A DNA stretch of 64,000 bases from Neocallimastix lanati (nom. inval.) (taxonomy: Eukaryota; Neocallimastigomycota; Neocallimastigomycetes; Neocallimastigales; Neocallimastigaceae), in NCBI GenBank assembly GCA_016946835.1, contig JACVTC010000066.1, positions 786,001 to 850,000 of the forward strand, written 5' to 3'. Made by a program: the position numbers and the translations under genes. Within the stretch, counting starts at the first letter, position 1, and every line of letters begins with the position of its first letter. Under the pieces are notes generated by a model. It did not search any database. It worked only from the letters and a program-made list of their open reading frames with translations, and had not been told where the DNA came from. This document shows positions 12,153 to 24,327 of the stretch, one piece after another.

Positions 12153-13322
12153 TGTTATGGCTCGAGGAATTCAAAAAAAAAATTATATAATATTAAAACA
12201 CAAAAAAAAAAAATAATTTTATTCTTTCACAATAATTTTTATTTATTTATTTTATTTTTATTTATTTATTTTATTTTTATTTATTTTATTTTATTTTTAT
12301 TTTTATTTTTTTTTATTATTATTTTTATTTATTTATTTTTATTTATTTTATTTTATTTTTATTTTTATTTTTTTTTATTATTATTTTTATTTATTTATTT
12401 TATTTTATTTTTTTTTTTTAATTTTTATTTATTTTTATTATTTCTATTTTTTATTTTCTTATTTTTTTTTTTTTTTTAATTTTTATTTAGTTTTATTATT
12501 TCTATTTTTTTATTTTCTTCTTTTTTTTTTTTTTAATTTTTATTTATTTTTATTATTTCTATTTTTTTATTTTCTTATTTTTTTTTTCTCTCCCCTAAAA
12601 GGGGGTTCCAAGGTAGTCAATTTATATCTTTTTGAAGATATAAAAGTAGCAAAGCCTCTGGAAGTAGTTGAAGAGATGGAAAAACAATAGATTTTTAAAT
12701 CTTATGGATTATTTCCTTATTGTAATAAATAGAAATTTTATTATTTCCTAATATTCAAATTAACCAAAATAAATCTATAATATAAAAGATGCATTATAGA
12801 TAAGAATTAAACAAAAAAAGAGAAGCAGTATTACAATAAAATTGAATACTTTAACTTAATTTTGATACTAATTTAATATGTAATCTTATATATTAATTTG
12901 AATGACATAATAGAAAATAAAATACATTTATTAATATATGAAAAATCTTTTACAATTTTAAATACAGAAAATTTTATTTTATTTGTTTCTTTCATTTCAA
13001 TTATTTCTTAATTCGAAAGACAGAAATATTGATAAAGTTATTTAAGTTGTTTATATACAGGAATTATTCCTTATTTAGAAAAATAATACTAAAAGTAATT
13101 AGTACTATGTTATTGCTAAACTCTCATAAATTTAATTTACCTTTATAAGGAATGAACATAAATTTAAATTAAATTTTATGTATAAACTTAAATTTTCAGA
13201 TCAAATAATATAGTAAAATTATTAATGTAAAGAATACATAAATTTATTAATATTTTAAAAATCACCTTGACTATATTAAAAGGTTTTTAATAAGAATCAA
13301 TTTAATACTTCATTCTTTATCA
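12153..13322 (-). repeat. LTR E, 3' copy
   Basis: Begins TGTTATGGCTCGAGG and ends CATTCTTTATCA. It matches 20077-21185. The lengths differ (1170 and 1109 bp) through expansion of TTTTA/TTTAT microsatellite at 12230-12590. The rest, including a distinctive segment from CTCTCCCCTAAAAGGGGG onward, is essentially identical. Confidence 0.9.
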
Positions 13323-13345
13323 CGATGCCCCCGCTAAGACTCAAG

Positions 13346-16300
13346 CTATATTGTAGCTGAGTTATATTTTACTATATTTTTGAGGTGTACATTCCGATTT
13401 AATAATATTCCTGAATTTGGATCAGCTAACTTAACTGTATTAAACTTTTTCTTGATTACTTTTAAAGGTCCATTAAAATAAGGTTCTAGTTTAGTTCTAC
13501 TAAAGTTTCTAACTAGGACTAAATCTCCCTCCTTGATTTCCTTAGCCTGATTCATACTTTGTTTTTCTTCTCGTCTAACAGCCCAAGTTTATTTGCATTT
13601 TTCACATTTTCTGATGCTTCTATGGTCCATCTATAATGAGATATAAACTTTTCCAATAGAATTTCATCAGAAGATTTATTTATACCTTTAGTCGGTCTTG
13701 CAGCTATATCAAAAGGTTGTTGGTCTTCACGACCATAAACTAATTCAAAACTAGAATGGTTAGTGGTACTATTTTTAACAGTTCTTAAAGCCTAGAGAGC
13801 AGAGGGTAATACCTCATCCCAATCTCTATTTTTCATTCCAAGCAATCTAAGGAGTTTACCAATTTCTTTATTACGATTTTCCGTAAGTCCATTAGATTCG
13901 GGATGATATGTTGTAACAAATTTTATATATACATCATATAGATCTAAAAATATTTTAGTCATATCTGATGTAAATTGGGCACCATTATCGGTGGTAATTA
14001 CTTGGGGAACTCCATGACGAGAAAATACGTTAATAAGGAACTTAATTACGTCTTTAGAAGTGATATTTTCAGTCGGTTCTGCTTCTACCCACTTAGTGAA
14101 ATAATCAACAGCTACTATTATATATTGATTATTACTTCTAGTTTTAACCAGTGGACCGATAATGTCCAAACCAAGATGTACAAAAGGTCCTTCCACTTTA
14201 GTAGGTAGATTTTCTGTAGGCTCTGGATAAGGTTGTGGTCGATTTAATTGACATTTTTCACACTTACTGACAACACATTTAACATCATTCACCATGTCGT
14301 TCCAATAATAACTCTTACGTAAACGTTGATAAGTCTTATAATAACCATCGTGTCCAATATTATGAGCCTCTAATATTAATTTTATTCTTTCATTAAGATC
14401 GGTTACTAATTTTCTATAATTGTTACCATCAATAAAGTAGTCAATACCATCAATAGTGGTGAATTTTTCATTGATAAAATCATGTATTACTTTGGATAAT
14501 AAGGCTTCAACTACTTCATGGTTAATTATTTTCGTAGCTAAAACTACATTTTCTTTATTATTTTTCATTCGGGATAGGGCATCAGCAAGCACATTCTTTT
14601 TACCGGTTTCATATCTAATGTCTACACCAAGCATACTAGCTGTCAAACACCATCTAGTTTGCCTTGCATTATGTGGTTCCTTATTTTTGAACAACCCTAG
14701 TAACGGTTTATGGTCTGTATATACAATAGTTGATATTGGATTTCCATCTATATACGGTTTTAATTTAGTTATACAATAATACAGGGCAGCACCTTCTAGG
14801 TCCGTTATACCATAATGCTTTTCTGCTCTGGTCAAACTTCTACTAATAAAGTGAATAGGGTGTTCTTTTCCAGTTTCATTATCTTTTTGTAATAACACAC
14901 CTCCTATTCCATCATAAGAAGCATCGGTACGTATAATAAATTCTTTATCAAACTGAGGGAAACTTAATATGGGTGCATTTATTAGTTTTTCTTTCAGTAC
15001 TTCAAACGATTTTTGGTGTTCACTAGTCCAAACATACTTCACACCTTTCCTTAATAATTTACACAAACACGCAGTAATTTGTGAATATTTATCGATGAAA
15101 TTTCTATAGTATCCAACAGCTCCTAAAAATGAACGTAATTCATGGATGTCCTGAGGGGGTTTCCAATCTCTGATAACCTCGATTTTACTATCAAGAGGTT
15201 TTAAGCCTTTAGTGGTTAATCTATGCCCCAAAACATTCACTTCTGTTTTCATGAAGTGACACTTTTCAATATTAAGTTTTAATCTATTTTCTTTGAGTAT
15301 GGATAAAACTTGTTGAATATGTTGGAGGTGTTCTTCAACTGTTTTAGATTATATAAGTATATCATCGATAAAATTATAAACACACTTTCCTATTAAAGGA
15401 AATAGGATTCTATTCATTTCTTTTTGAAAGGTTGCAGGAGCGTTGGTTAGACCAAATGGCATAACTTTAAATTGGTAGTTACCAAACTTAGTGGTGAAAG
15501 TTGTTATACCAATACTTTCTTCCTCCATTAAAATTTGGTGATATCCAGAGTATAAGTCAATGGTAGTGAAGATAGTTGCACCATTGAGACTATCAAAAAT
15601 TTCATTAATGTATGGTATAGAATAAGAATCCTTTATAGTAGAGTCATTAACCTTCCTATAATCTACATACATACGCCATTTCCCATTAGGCTTTGGTACT
15701 AGAACAATAGGCGAAGACCATTCAGAATTTGAAGGCTCAATTAACTTTTTATTAATTAACTTAGTTAATTCTTCCTTTAAAATATCTGTCTTCAATTTTG
15801 TTAGCCGATAAGCTCTTTGTTTTATAGGTTTGGTACCAGCTTTTAGATTTATTTTGTGTGGTGAAAGCAATGATGGTGTTAATTCCTCAGACGACGTAGC
15901 AACAATTTCTATATTGTCCTCTAATAGGTGTATTATATCAGTTCTATATTTTTCATTTAGAGTATTCATAAATATTGTATTTATGTATATATTCCATAGG
16001 TGGTAATCCTTCTAATTTCTTTAATTCCCCACCAGCATATTTTTCCTTACTATTATCCTCAAGTAATTTGTTAACACTACAAATATATTTTTCGTCAATT
16101 GCAGAATTAATTATAATGTAATAGAGCTGATAGTACCATCCATGTTATATTTACATAAGCAATTATTTAAGGGATTAATAAATAATCTATAATCAACTAT
16201 AGTTTTTAAATTAATTAGCATGTCATAAAATGGTTCCTCTTTTTCTACAATTCGGAAATCAATTAACAATGAAAGCTCATTAATTTTCACAGGTATCCTA

Positions 16301-17538
16301 ACGACTATTCCTTCAGAGTATTCATCGTCTCTAGTGGCAAGCATTATTCTACCACAACTATGACCAACAGCGGTATATTGGTATGGTAGAGAATTATAAT
16401 ATTTTTGTGACATAATATTTAAATTACTACACGTATCAATAAGTAATTTTCCAGATACACCATCAACAGAGGCATCTACCATTGCAATATCCTCCTCTGT
16501 TATTTCTGTACTTTTACTTTTATAGTTATGATCAACGTTATTAACTAATGTTGTAGTAGCAACTACATTATTAATAGCGCCAACAACATTAGTGGTGGCT
16601 TTTTCTAGTTTTAAACCTTGGGAAACTTGACTTCTTATTTTAGGCGCAGCATTCCAAAGCTGTCCAAAGGTAATATTACACTTGGTATTGCTTAAATCAT
16701 CCCATACATCATATTCCTTATAATTAGAAAGCATTTTAATAATTCGATTTACCCGAGGTATTTTCATACTATTATTATTATCATTATTATTATTATTATT
16801 ATTAATACCATCTGTATTAATTAATTTATTTAATATATTTTTATTATTCGTTACATGATTATTATCGATAATAGTTTCATTATTATTAATATTAATAGTA
16901 TTATTATTATTAATATCATTTACGACTGGGATTTTTCTAATAGTTCCATTGTTACTATTATTAGGATTACCAGTATTATTATTATTATTTTTATCTTTTT
17001 TTCTTTCTCTAGTTTGGTTAATTTCCCTTGGAGCTTCTACATTATCAACTTTTGAAGTTATTTCCTCTTTATTAGTAATTAAGTTTACATTAGACTGACT
17101 GGATGATGCAGTTTCGAATTCTTTAGAATTAGTACTAGATTTCAAAAATCTTTCTTTATCACGTATTGCTTTTTCAATTTTCTTTTCTTTATTGATATTT
17201 GGTTGCATAATTATTGATGTTTGCAACTGTTTCTTATGAGGTATCACCTCTTCAGTTTCCAATTCTCTTTCTTTTCTTTTTCTTAATGCAGGAGTGTTTA
17301 TAGGTCGTGGATTATCACGTAGGCTTTTATGAATTTTCCTTCCTTTTCCATTATCTAACTCAACATCACTTTCATCAAGTTTTCTTTTTGCCGCACCGAC
17401 AAAATATTCTCCTACCTGATCATGACTTTTGATAGTATAATCCACTCTGTAGTCTTTACTTTCTGCATCAGAAGAATTGGAAGTATATTTTAATGAAGCT
17501 ATTTTTTTGATGGGAGTGCTTCCTCTCCCTTCTACTGG
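13346..17538 (-). pseudogene. Pol of element E, multiple breaks
   Basis: Entered by -1 frameshift from gag at 17538. It has an Asn-rich N-terminus, protease DTCSNLNIM at 16429-16437 (D-T-C, not D-T-G), RT (KWRMYVDYRKVN, YNFIDD), RNase H (RTDASYDGIGGVLLQ), an integrase zinc domain and the D, D, E triad (LDIIGPL, TDNGAQF, GLTENRN). Breaks: reading ends at 16111 and resumes in another frame; a nonsense codon lies just after FIDDILI (15349); a Trp-position stop lies near 13793; a frameshift lies near 13580, before the last 69 residues. It ends NIVKYNSATI. Closest relative in the window is pol of element B. Confidence 0.88.
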
Positions 17539-17544
17539 TTTAAA
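17512..17544 (-). promoter_or_regulatory. -1 frameshift site of element E
   Basis: The gag frame ends CCT TTA AAC CAG TAG. T TTA AAC (17538-17544) is a slippery heptamer in phase. Slipping -1 gives an open pol frame that aligns with the pol start of element B. Eight bases downstream GGGAG pairs perfectly with CUCCC around an 8-base loop (17512-17529). Confidence 0.85.
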
Positions 17545-18493
17545 GGTCCTTTGGAAAAAATCTGTTTCTTATTTTCTTCTATAATGGCTTGTAGTTTGGG
17601 ACAATGTTGTTGATAATGTCCAGGTTCCTTACAGAAGAAACAGGTTTTGACGGTAGAGTTTCTTGGTCCACGTGTAAGGTTCTCCCTTTCACTTTCATCA
17701 GAAACTTTTCTATTGTCCCTGTTTTCATAAGTATTTCTTGGTGGTGAACTACGACTCTTATTATAATTATTATTATTATTATTGTTGGAAACATTTCTAT
17801 TAGGACTTGGTACACGATGTAACCTCACAGCAAGTCTATCCACTTTTTCTGCAATTTCATAAGCTTTGAAAGTGGTATATCATCAATTAAAGTTACTCTT
17901 TTCCAGGCCTCAATATTATTCTCAAGTGCATCAGCATAGTCCAAGATACTGATTTGTTTTTTGTGAGTTTTATCTAATTTTAAATATAATGTCCGATATC
18001 TTTTATTAAAATCCCTTACTTTTTCATTTCTACCAATTTTAAGAGCACGCAATTCCCTTAATAAGGTATTCTGATCTTCCTTTGCCCCATAGAATACTTC
18101 AAGAGCGTTGACGATCTCGACAAAAGAAGGATAACGGTTAGTTCTAACACTATCATTACTAGAACTACTTGAACTAGTAGAGCTACTGGTGCTAGATCCT
18201 GACATCTCACCAGTATCAGTGGAACCATTCAATTCTACATCTTCTTCTGCTGTAGTAGCAGGTAGTTCTAATTCTTGGATAATTTGTCTTGGTTCACCAG
18301 TAGACGTTAATAGGCAAGCAACAAAAATAGTTTTTGGATCAGTGATATTTTGTAATTGGATCCATAACTCAATTTCAGAAGCCCAAGATTTTATATCCAA
18401 ATGGTCCTTGTTTAATTTATCAACATATTTTAGTTCCTTTTTAAGATTTTTAAATGAAGGAACATTAGTAGTATCATTAGTAACTGAAGCCAT
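17532..18493 (-). pseudogene. Gag of element E, one frameshift
   Basis: Starts at the ATG of MASVTNDT (18493). The N-terminal capsid-like part resembles gag of element B (FKNLKKELKYVDKLNKDHLD). A Ser/Thr-rich patch lies in the middle. A one-base frameshift near 17868 diverts reading; the correct frame continues as EKVDRLAVRLHRV and then carries an intact zinc knuckle CFFCKEPGHYQQHC. It ends at the TAG at 17532. Broken by that single change. Confidence 0.85.
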
Positions 18494-18551
18494 ATTTCTT
18501 GAGTAGAAATTATACAGTAATATAGGTAAAATATTCAAAATAAAAATAATA

Positions 18552-18599
<48 letters not shown>

Positions 18600-18649
18600 A
18601 GTATGTTATAGATATATATAATATAGTATTAGAATTTATAAGTTTACAA

Positions 18650-18746
18650 ACACTTCAGAGATTAGATAAAAAAAATAAGTAAAACACTTCAGAGATTAGA
18701 TAAAAAAAAATAAGTAAAACACTTCAGAGATTAGATAAAAAAAATA

Positions 18747-18752
<6 letters not shown>
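18650..18752 (-). repeat. Three tandem 35-37 bp repeats in the E leader
   Basis: The unit ACACTTCAGAGATTAG followed by an A-rich tail and AAGTAAA occurs three times in direct succession. Long poly-T tracts bound the block (18547-18588 and 18754-18780). It lies between gag and the hairpin array. Confidence 0.8.
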
Positions 18753-18782
<30 letters not shown>

Positions 18783-18863
18783 TTTTATTTTATTTTGACA
18801 TCCAGGATTAAAATATTTTATAATTATTGTTTATTAAATTATATCTTTATAGTTATTTATATG

Positions 18864-19072
18864 AGGTTCGAAATACACTTCGACCACCTACAAGAAATAT
18901 ATTTTTAGGTTCGAATAACACTCGACCACCTAAGGAAATTTTATATTATTGGTTCGAATACCTTTCGATCACCAATAGAAGATATAATTATATTAAGGTT
19001 ATAAGCTCGAATGACACTTCGACCACTTATAATGATAATTATTTGGTTCAAGATACACCTCGACAACCAAAT
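18864..19072 (-). other. Array of five covarying hairpins in the leader of element E
   Basis: Five imperfect hairpins follow each other about every 45 bases. The inner part is conserved (TCGA, a 7-9 base loop, TCGA, then a CC or TC bulge), while the outer stems differ and stay complementary: AGGT/ACCT (18864-18889), TTAGGT/ACCTAA (18905-18933), ATTGGT/ACCAAT (18948-18976), TTATAAG/CTTATAA (18999-19032), ATTTGGT/ACCAAAT (19041-19072). Changes on one side matched on the other are the mark of selected RNA structure. In the element transcript this is the 5' leader between PBS and gag, where packaging or dimer signals of retroelement RNA usually lie; the role is inferred. Confidence 0.75.
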
Positions 19073-20076
19073 CAAACAGGTAGTAAAAAAAAAATATAGT
19101 AGTCTTTCTTCTTTGGCTCAATTTCACTTAACCACAGAGTAAGAACAGTAAACAAAAATTTTTTTTTTTTTTTTTTTTATTTTTTTGGAATTCAGTACAC
19201 TAGAATTTCTTATATGTAGGACGGAATAAATTAATCGCTAAATTAAAAAAATTAATAAGGAAAATTTATAAATATTTCTTATATATATATTATTAGCTTT
19301 ATATTATTTTCGGATCCGCAGATTCTTTACAGGGCCGTTCGACCTCCACTATTGAACCGTCAGAATAGTGAATATAACAGAGTAGTGTGTGCCTGTACGA
19401 ACACGGGACCTTACCTCTTTTTCTATTCTGTTATCACTTGTATCACTAAACCTTATTCAATAATGCTCTACTACCTCCCTATGTGTAAAGCAATCCTTCT
19501 CCTATTCTCTAATATAAACGTCTAATTTTTATATCTATATATATCAACAGTCTTGGTATCAATATATAGATACTATATATATGTATATATTTATAAATTT
19601 GAATTTATAATTTCAATTATAATATAATTTAGTCGATAATATAAATACGAATTACTATATACACTTAATTGTAACAAAGCCTTAAGCTAAGGAGTTTTTC
19701 ATCCAACAGCCGCCGATTACAATAAGTTATAAATTGTATAAAAGTATTCTTATATTAATGAATAAATGTATAATATAATTAAATTATTATTCTTACTAAT
19801 TAGTACTTGACAGGAATAAATATTTCAAAGTTTTATATCACACTGTTTCTCTTGCACAAACAGAAATATAACAACTTTGTTGAATGAAATTATTTATCCA
19901 ACTAATATAGTAAGGACGTAGGTGCTACTTTAAATTATTAATATTTATTTATGTATATATTATATTTCTATATTATTGTAAAAAAAATTTTTTTTTTTTC
20001 AATCAAATAAAATTATTGTGTATGTTTTAATATTAGTTTTTAATTTTGAAATCCCCGATATCTCCACCAAACTTTA
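19073..20076 (-). other. Rest of the E leader, with PBS at 20053-20069
   Basis: Noncoding. A less AT-rich island at 19310-19460 includes a hairpin CACTATT/AATAGTG (19347-19370). The PBS on the minus strand is TGGTGGAGATATCGGGG, 7 bases inside the LTR and identical to that of element B. Confidence 0.7.
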
Positions 20077-21185
20077 TGTTATGGCTCGAGGAATTCAAAA
20101 AAAAAATTATATAATATTAAAACACAAAAAAAAAAATAATTTTATTCTTTCACAATAATTTTTATTTATTTATTATATTTTTATTTTAATTTTTATTTTA
20201 TTTTTATTATTATTTTTATTTATTTATTTTATTTTTATTTATTTATTTTATTTTTATTTATTTTATTTTATTTTTATTTTTATTTTTTTTTATTATTATT
20301 TTTATTTATTTATTTTATTTTTTTTTTTTTTTTTAATTTTTATTTATTTTTATTATTTCTATTTTTTTATTTTCTTCTTTTTTTTTTTTTTTTTTTTAAT
20401 TTTTATTTATTTTTATTATTTCTATTTTTTTATTTTCTTATTTTTTTTTTCTCTCCCCTAAAAGGGGGTTCCAAGGTAGTCAATTTATATCTTTTTGAAG
20501 ATATAAAAGTAGCAAAGCCTCTGGAAGTAGTTGAAGAGATGGAAAAACAATAGATTTTTAAATCTTATGGATTATTTCCTTATTGTAATAAATAGAAATT
20601 TTATTATTTCCTAATATTCAAATTAACCAAAATAAATCTATAATATAAAAGATGCATTATAGATAAGAATTAAACAAAAAAAGAGAAGCAGTATTACAAT
20701 AAAATTGAATACTTTAACTTAATTTTGATACTAATTTAATATGTAATCTTATATATTAATTTGAATGACATAATAGAAAATAAAATACATTTATTAATAT
20801 ATGAAAAATCTTTTACAATTTTAAATACAGAAAATTTTATTTTATTTGTTTCTTTCATTTCAATTATTTCTTAATTCGAAAGACAGAAATATTGATAAAG
20901 TTATTTAAGTTGTTTATATACAGGAATTATTCCTTATTTAGAAAAATAATACTAAAAGTAATTAGTACTATGTTATTGCTAAACTCTCATAAATTTAATT
21001 TACCTTTATAAGGAATGAACATAAATTTAAATTAAATTTTATGTATAAACTTAAATTTTCAGATCAAATAATATAGTAAAATTATTAATGTAAAGAATAC
21101 ATAAATTTATTAATATTTTAAAAATCACCTTGACTATATTAAAAGGTTTTTAATAAGAATCAATTTAATACTTCATTCTTTATCA
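20077..21185 (-). repeat. LTR E, 5' copy
   Basis: Matches the 12153-13322 copy. As the upstream LTR on the minus strand, it should hold the element promoter. It ends TTTATCA, followed by acaag. Confidence 0.9.
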
Positions 21186-21190
21186 ACAAG

Positions 21191-22972
21191 TGATTTATAT
21201 CTAATATTCTTAATCTACAAAAATTAAATTTTGTAGAAGTGAATAAAAGGATAAATACTGAATAAAATTGATTTAAGAAATTTAAAAAAAAAAATAAATA
21301 TGTTTTATTATTAAACACAAAAATGCTTTATAAAAAAATTTATTTTTATTTTAATATTAATCTTTAATTATTTAATAATTAATTTTGTTTAAATTAATAA
21401 AATAATTGTTAAAACTAATAAAATAATAAAATGAAATATTTATTATTTAAACTAATTTATTTTAAATTTTAATAATAAAATTTATTATTAATAACTAATA
21501 AAATATATAATAATTTATCAAAATAATTAATAATCATAAAAATTGATTATTAAAAACTAATAAAATATCTATAATAATTTATTAAATAATTAATAATCAT
21601 ACTTTTTGATTATTAAAACTAATAAAATATTTATAATAATTTATTAACTAATTAATAATAAAGAATAATTTATAAGAAATATTTACATGTTTTTATATTT
21701 TTCTTTGATTTTAAACTATTTACATTAAAAATAATAAAATTAATAAAAGAGAAATAAAGAATAATTTATTATTAAATTAAACAATATTTACAATTAAAAT
21801 GTTAATAAAGATGAGTTTTAAAATGTTATTTTAATTACAATTTGTTTATAAAAGTTGAGTTATAAAATAAATAAAATAATCATTATTTTAAATAAAGGTA
21901 ACTTAAAAAATTATTTAACTATCTAATTTTAATTTTGCGATGTTTATAAGTTTGTTTATTTGTTATTTATAATTTATTAAATTTGTTTATTATTTTGTTT
22001 ATTTGTAGTCTTAGAATAATATTATTTATTAATTTATTTTAGTTTTTAATTAAAATTATTAATGATTAATTAATTTATTATTATTTTATTTTAATTATTT
22101 TTATTTAATTAATTTTTCTTAAATATGGATTTAATTTTTTTGTTTAGAATGGATTAATTTTTGGGTTAAGTTAGACAGAATGTTAAAAAGTAAACAGATT
22201 GAATTTAACGAGGAATCAGGTTGATATACCTATATAATATAACTATATAGATATAAGTAAATTACTAAAATAAAAGAGTTATAAAGTTAAATTTGTTAAT
22301 TTAACACTTAATTAAAACTAATAATTGGTTTGATATGATAAAAATTTTTATTTATTAATAAAAATATATAGTTATATTATAATAGGTTAACTATAACCTT
22401 ACAAAGAACAAAAAGATAAATTTGAATTTTCTTTTTATACTTTGTAGGTTTGAGAATATTGATAATAATAATATAAAGTTGATAATAATAATATTTAGTA
22501 TAAGAATATGTTTAATATAAATAAATTATATTTTTTAATCTAATATATTAGCTAATATATATAATATAATATTAAATTTAAATATTTAATATAGTAATTA
22601 ATAATTAATAATTAATTAAATCAATATAACATAAATTAATACATAAACATTAATTTATGAATCAAGGATGACATGACCAAATGATTCATGTTAATAAATA
22701 TTTTATTTATTAATAATATTTAAGTTTAATATGATATCATTAGAATCAGTAGGCCTAAGCTGGTCCTAAGATGATCAAATAACTTATAATATTATAAAAT
22801 AAATAAAATTTAAAGAATAATTAATGAATTATAAATTTTTATTAATTATTTTGTTTTTAATAATTTTAATTGAAATTAATTGAAATTGAAATTTAATTCA
22901 GTTGTAATTTCAACGTTAGACAGAATTTGTTTTTTATTATTTATTTTAATTTAATAATTTTGTTATTTATCA
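21191..22972 (+). repeat. Probable solo LTR G
   Basis: A noncoding AT-rich block of about 1.8 kb starting TGATTTAT and ending TTTATCA, with acaag on the left and caag on the right. Several segments match solo LTR I in reverse orientation: an ACCTTACAAAGAACA segment near 22397, a TAGGCCTAAG segment near 22750, and a stretch of AATTGAAATTG-like sequence ending GTTAGAC near 22918. G and I therefore belong to related families in opposite orientation. The strand is arbitrary. Confidence 0.6.
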
Positions 22973-22979
22973 CAAGCAA

Positions 22980-23536
22980 TGTAAAAGGTACGTTTATTAT
23001 TAACTAAAATAACGAATAATAACTAAATCTAAAGGCTAAGATAACTTAACACCTCTCTATACGAGTTGTTAATAATAAACACTATATTAATTAATTCAAT
23101 AACTATTACTTCTTAATTACACTAGAATATAGCGCAGCACTTTATAACTCTATTTGTTATCAGTTGCTGGGCTTACACTGCGTAATATATTTTATTTAAT
23201 AATTATATTTTATTTATTAATATTAATATTTATAATAACAATTTACGTTAATAGTAACGCTAGTGCGTTACAGTTACAAGTTCAATTATTATTTATACAT
23301 GTCAATAATATTATGATTGGTAAATAATTTAATTTATCTTAGTTTACTAATCACTAAATAAAATATATTTAAATAAGTATTTAACTATATAATTAATTAT
23401 AAAATAATAAAATTTAATGTACGAAAATAACAAAAGATTTTATTTGATTAGCCGAAATTGCTAGCTGTTTAGAGATACGTTACGTAACCAAAGAACTATC
23501 ATTGGATAGGCTTGAAGTTACCATGTATCTGTTACA
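22980..23536. repeat. Probable solo LTR H
   Basis: A 557-bp noncoding block starting TGTAAAAGG and ending CTGTTACA, an inverted TGTAA/TTACA pair. It is less AT-rich than its neighbours (for example 23035-23070 and 23450-23530). The left flank is caagcaa; the right junction is compressed (ttacaa directly before LTR C2). Single copy here, so the call rests on termini and position. Confidence 0.55.
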
Positions 23537-23537
23537 A

Positions 23538-24323
23538 TGGTATGGTTCATATAATTTTAGGAATATAATAATAATTAACACAAATAATAAAATTACAATA
23601 AAAAATAATTTGTTTTAAAATCAATATTTATTTATTTAAATTTATAAAAGAAAAATAATAATATAATTATTTATTTAATAAAAAGAAAGTTATTGATTAT
23701 ATTCTATTTCACTAAAAATTACATGTATTTATATTTTTTTATCAAATTAAAATTTGTAAAGCCTAACTATTTTTTTAATAAACTAATTACTAATTATTTT
23801 TATAAATAAAACATTTAAATTGAAATTGAATTATTATTTTAGTTAATAATATTATTGTTATAAATAGTAGTTATATATTATTGAATTATTAATTATTTAA
23901 TAATAGTTTAATACTAATATATATAAAATAAAAATAAAGAGATTATACAGAATATTTTATTGTGGTTTAGTTAAATTTAGTAATTAAAAATAAATTTAAA
24001 TTGATAACGAAAATTTTAATAACTAATTAAATAGATTTGATTATTTTCAATATAACATAATACAAAAGAAATATAATATTAATATATTAAGTGGGCAAGG
24101 ACAATATTCTTGGCTAAAGATTTTTAATACATTATAATGGAATCGGATCGATAATTCAAAAAGGAATCATAAGTTAATTAGTGATTTATTAACTAAAGAT
24201 TTCTATTTAGTAATATTTGAAGAATATTGGAAAGTTCCAATTATATAGAATAGAATAATCTATAAGGTTAGAATAATTTATATTATTCTAGCACAATTAA
24301 TATTATTTGTTCATTCTGTATTA
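23538..24323. repeat. Solo LTR C2
   Basis: Near-identical to C1 and C3 (TGGTATGG to CTGTATTA, 786 bp). It is followed by acaa at 24324-24327. Confidence 0.88.
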
Positions 24324-24327
24324 ACAA

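Larger units (their letters stand above)
12153..21185 (-). mobile_element. Ty3/gypsy retrotransposon E, full length but decayed
   Basis: LTRs at 12153-13322 and 20077-21185 flank a minus-strand gag-pol. The PBS is at 20053-20069, and the polypurine tract (minus GCGGGGGCATCG) ends at 13323 against the 3' LTR. The flanks are acaa on both sides (12149-12152 and 21186-21189). Gag has a frameshift and pol several stops and frameshifts. Proteins are clearly related to those of element B but distinct. The leader of about 1.5 kb carries a hairpin array. Confidence 0.9.

Noticed and set aside
12132-12479. A Phe/Leu/Ile-rich open frame resembling a membrane protein
   Set aside because: It is the T-rich microsatellite of LTR E, and the same sequence in LTR E at 20150-20450 has a different repeat length.
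18864-19072. A CRISPR-like array
   Set aside because: Only the short core is repeated, the stems vary in a paired fashion, it lies in a retrotransposon leader, and the genome is eukaryotic.
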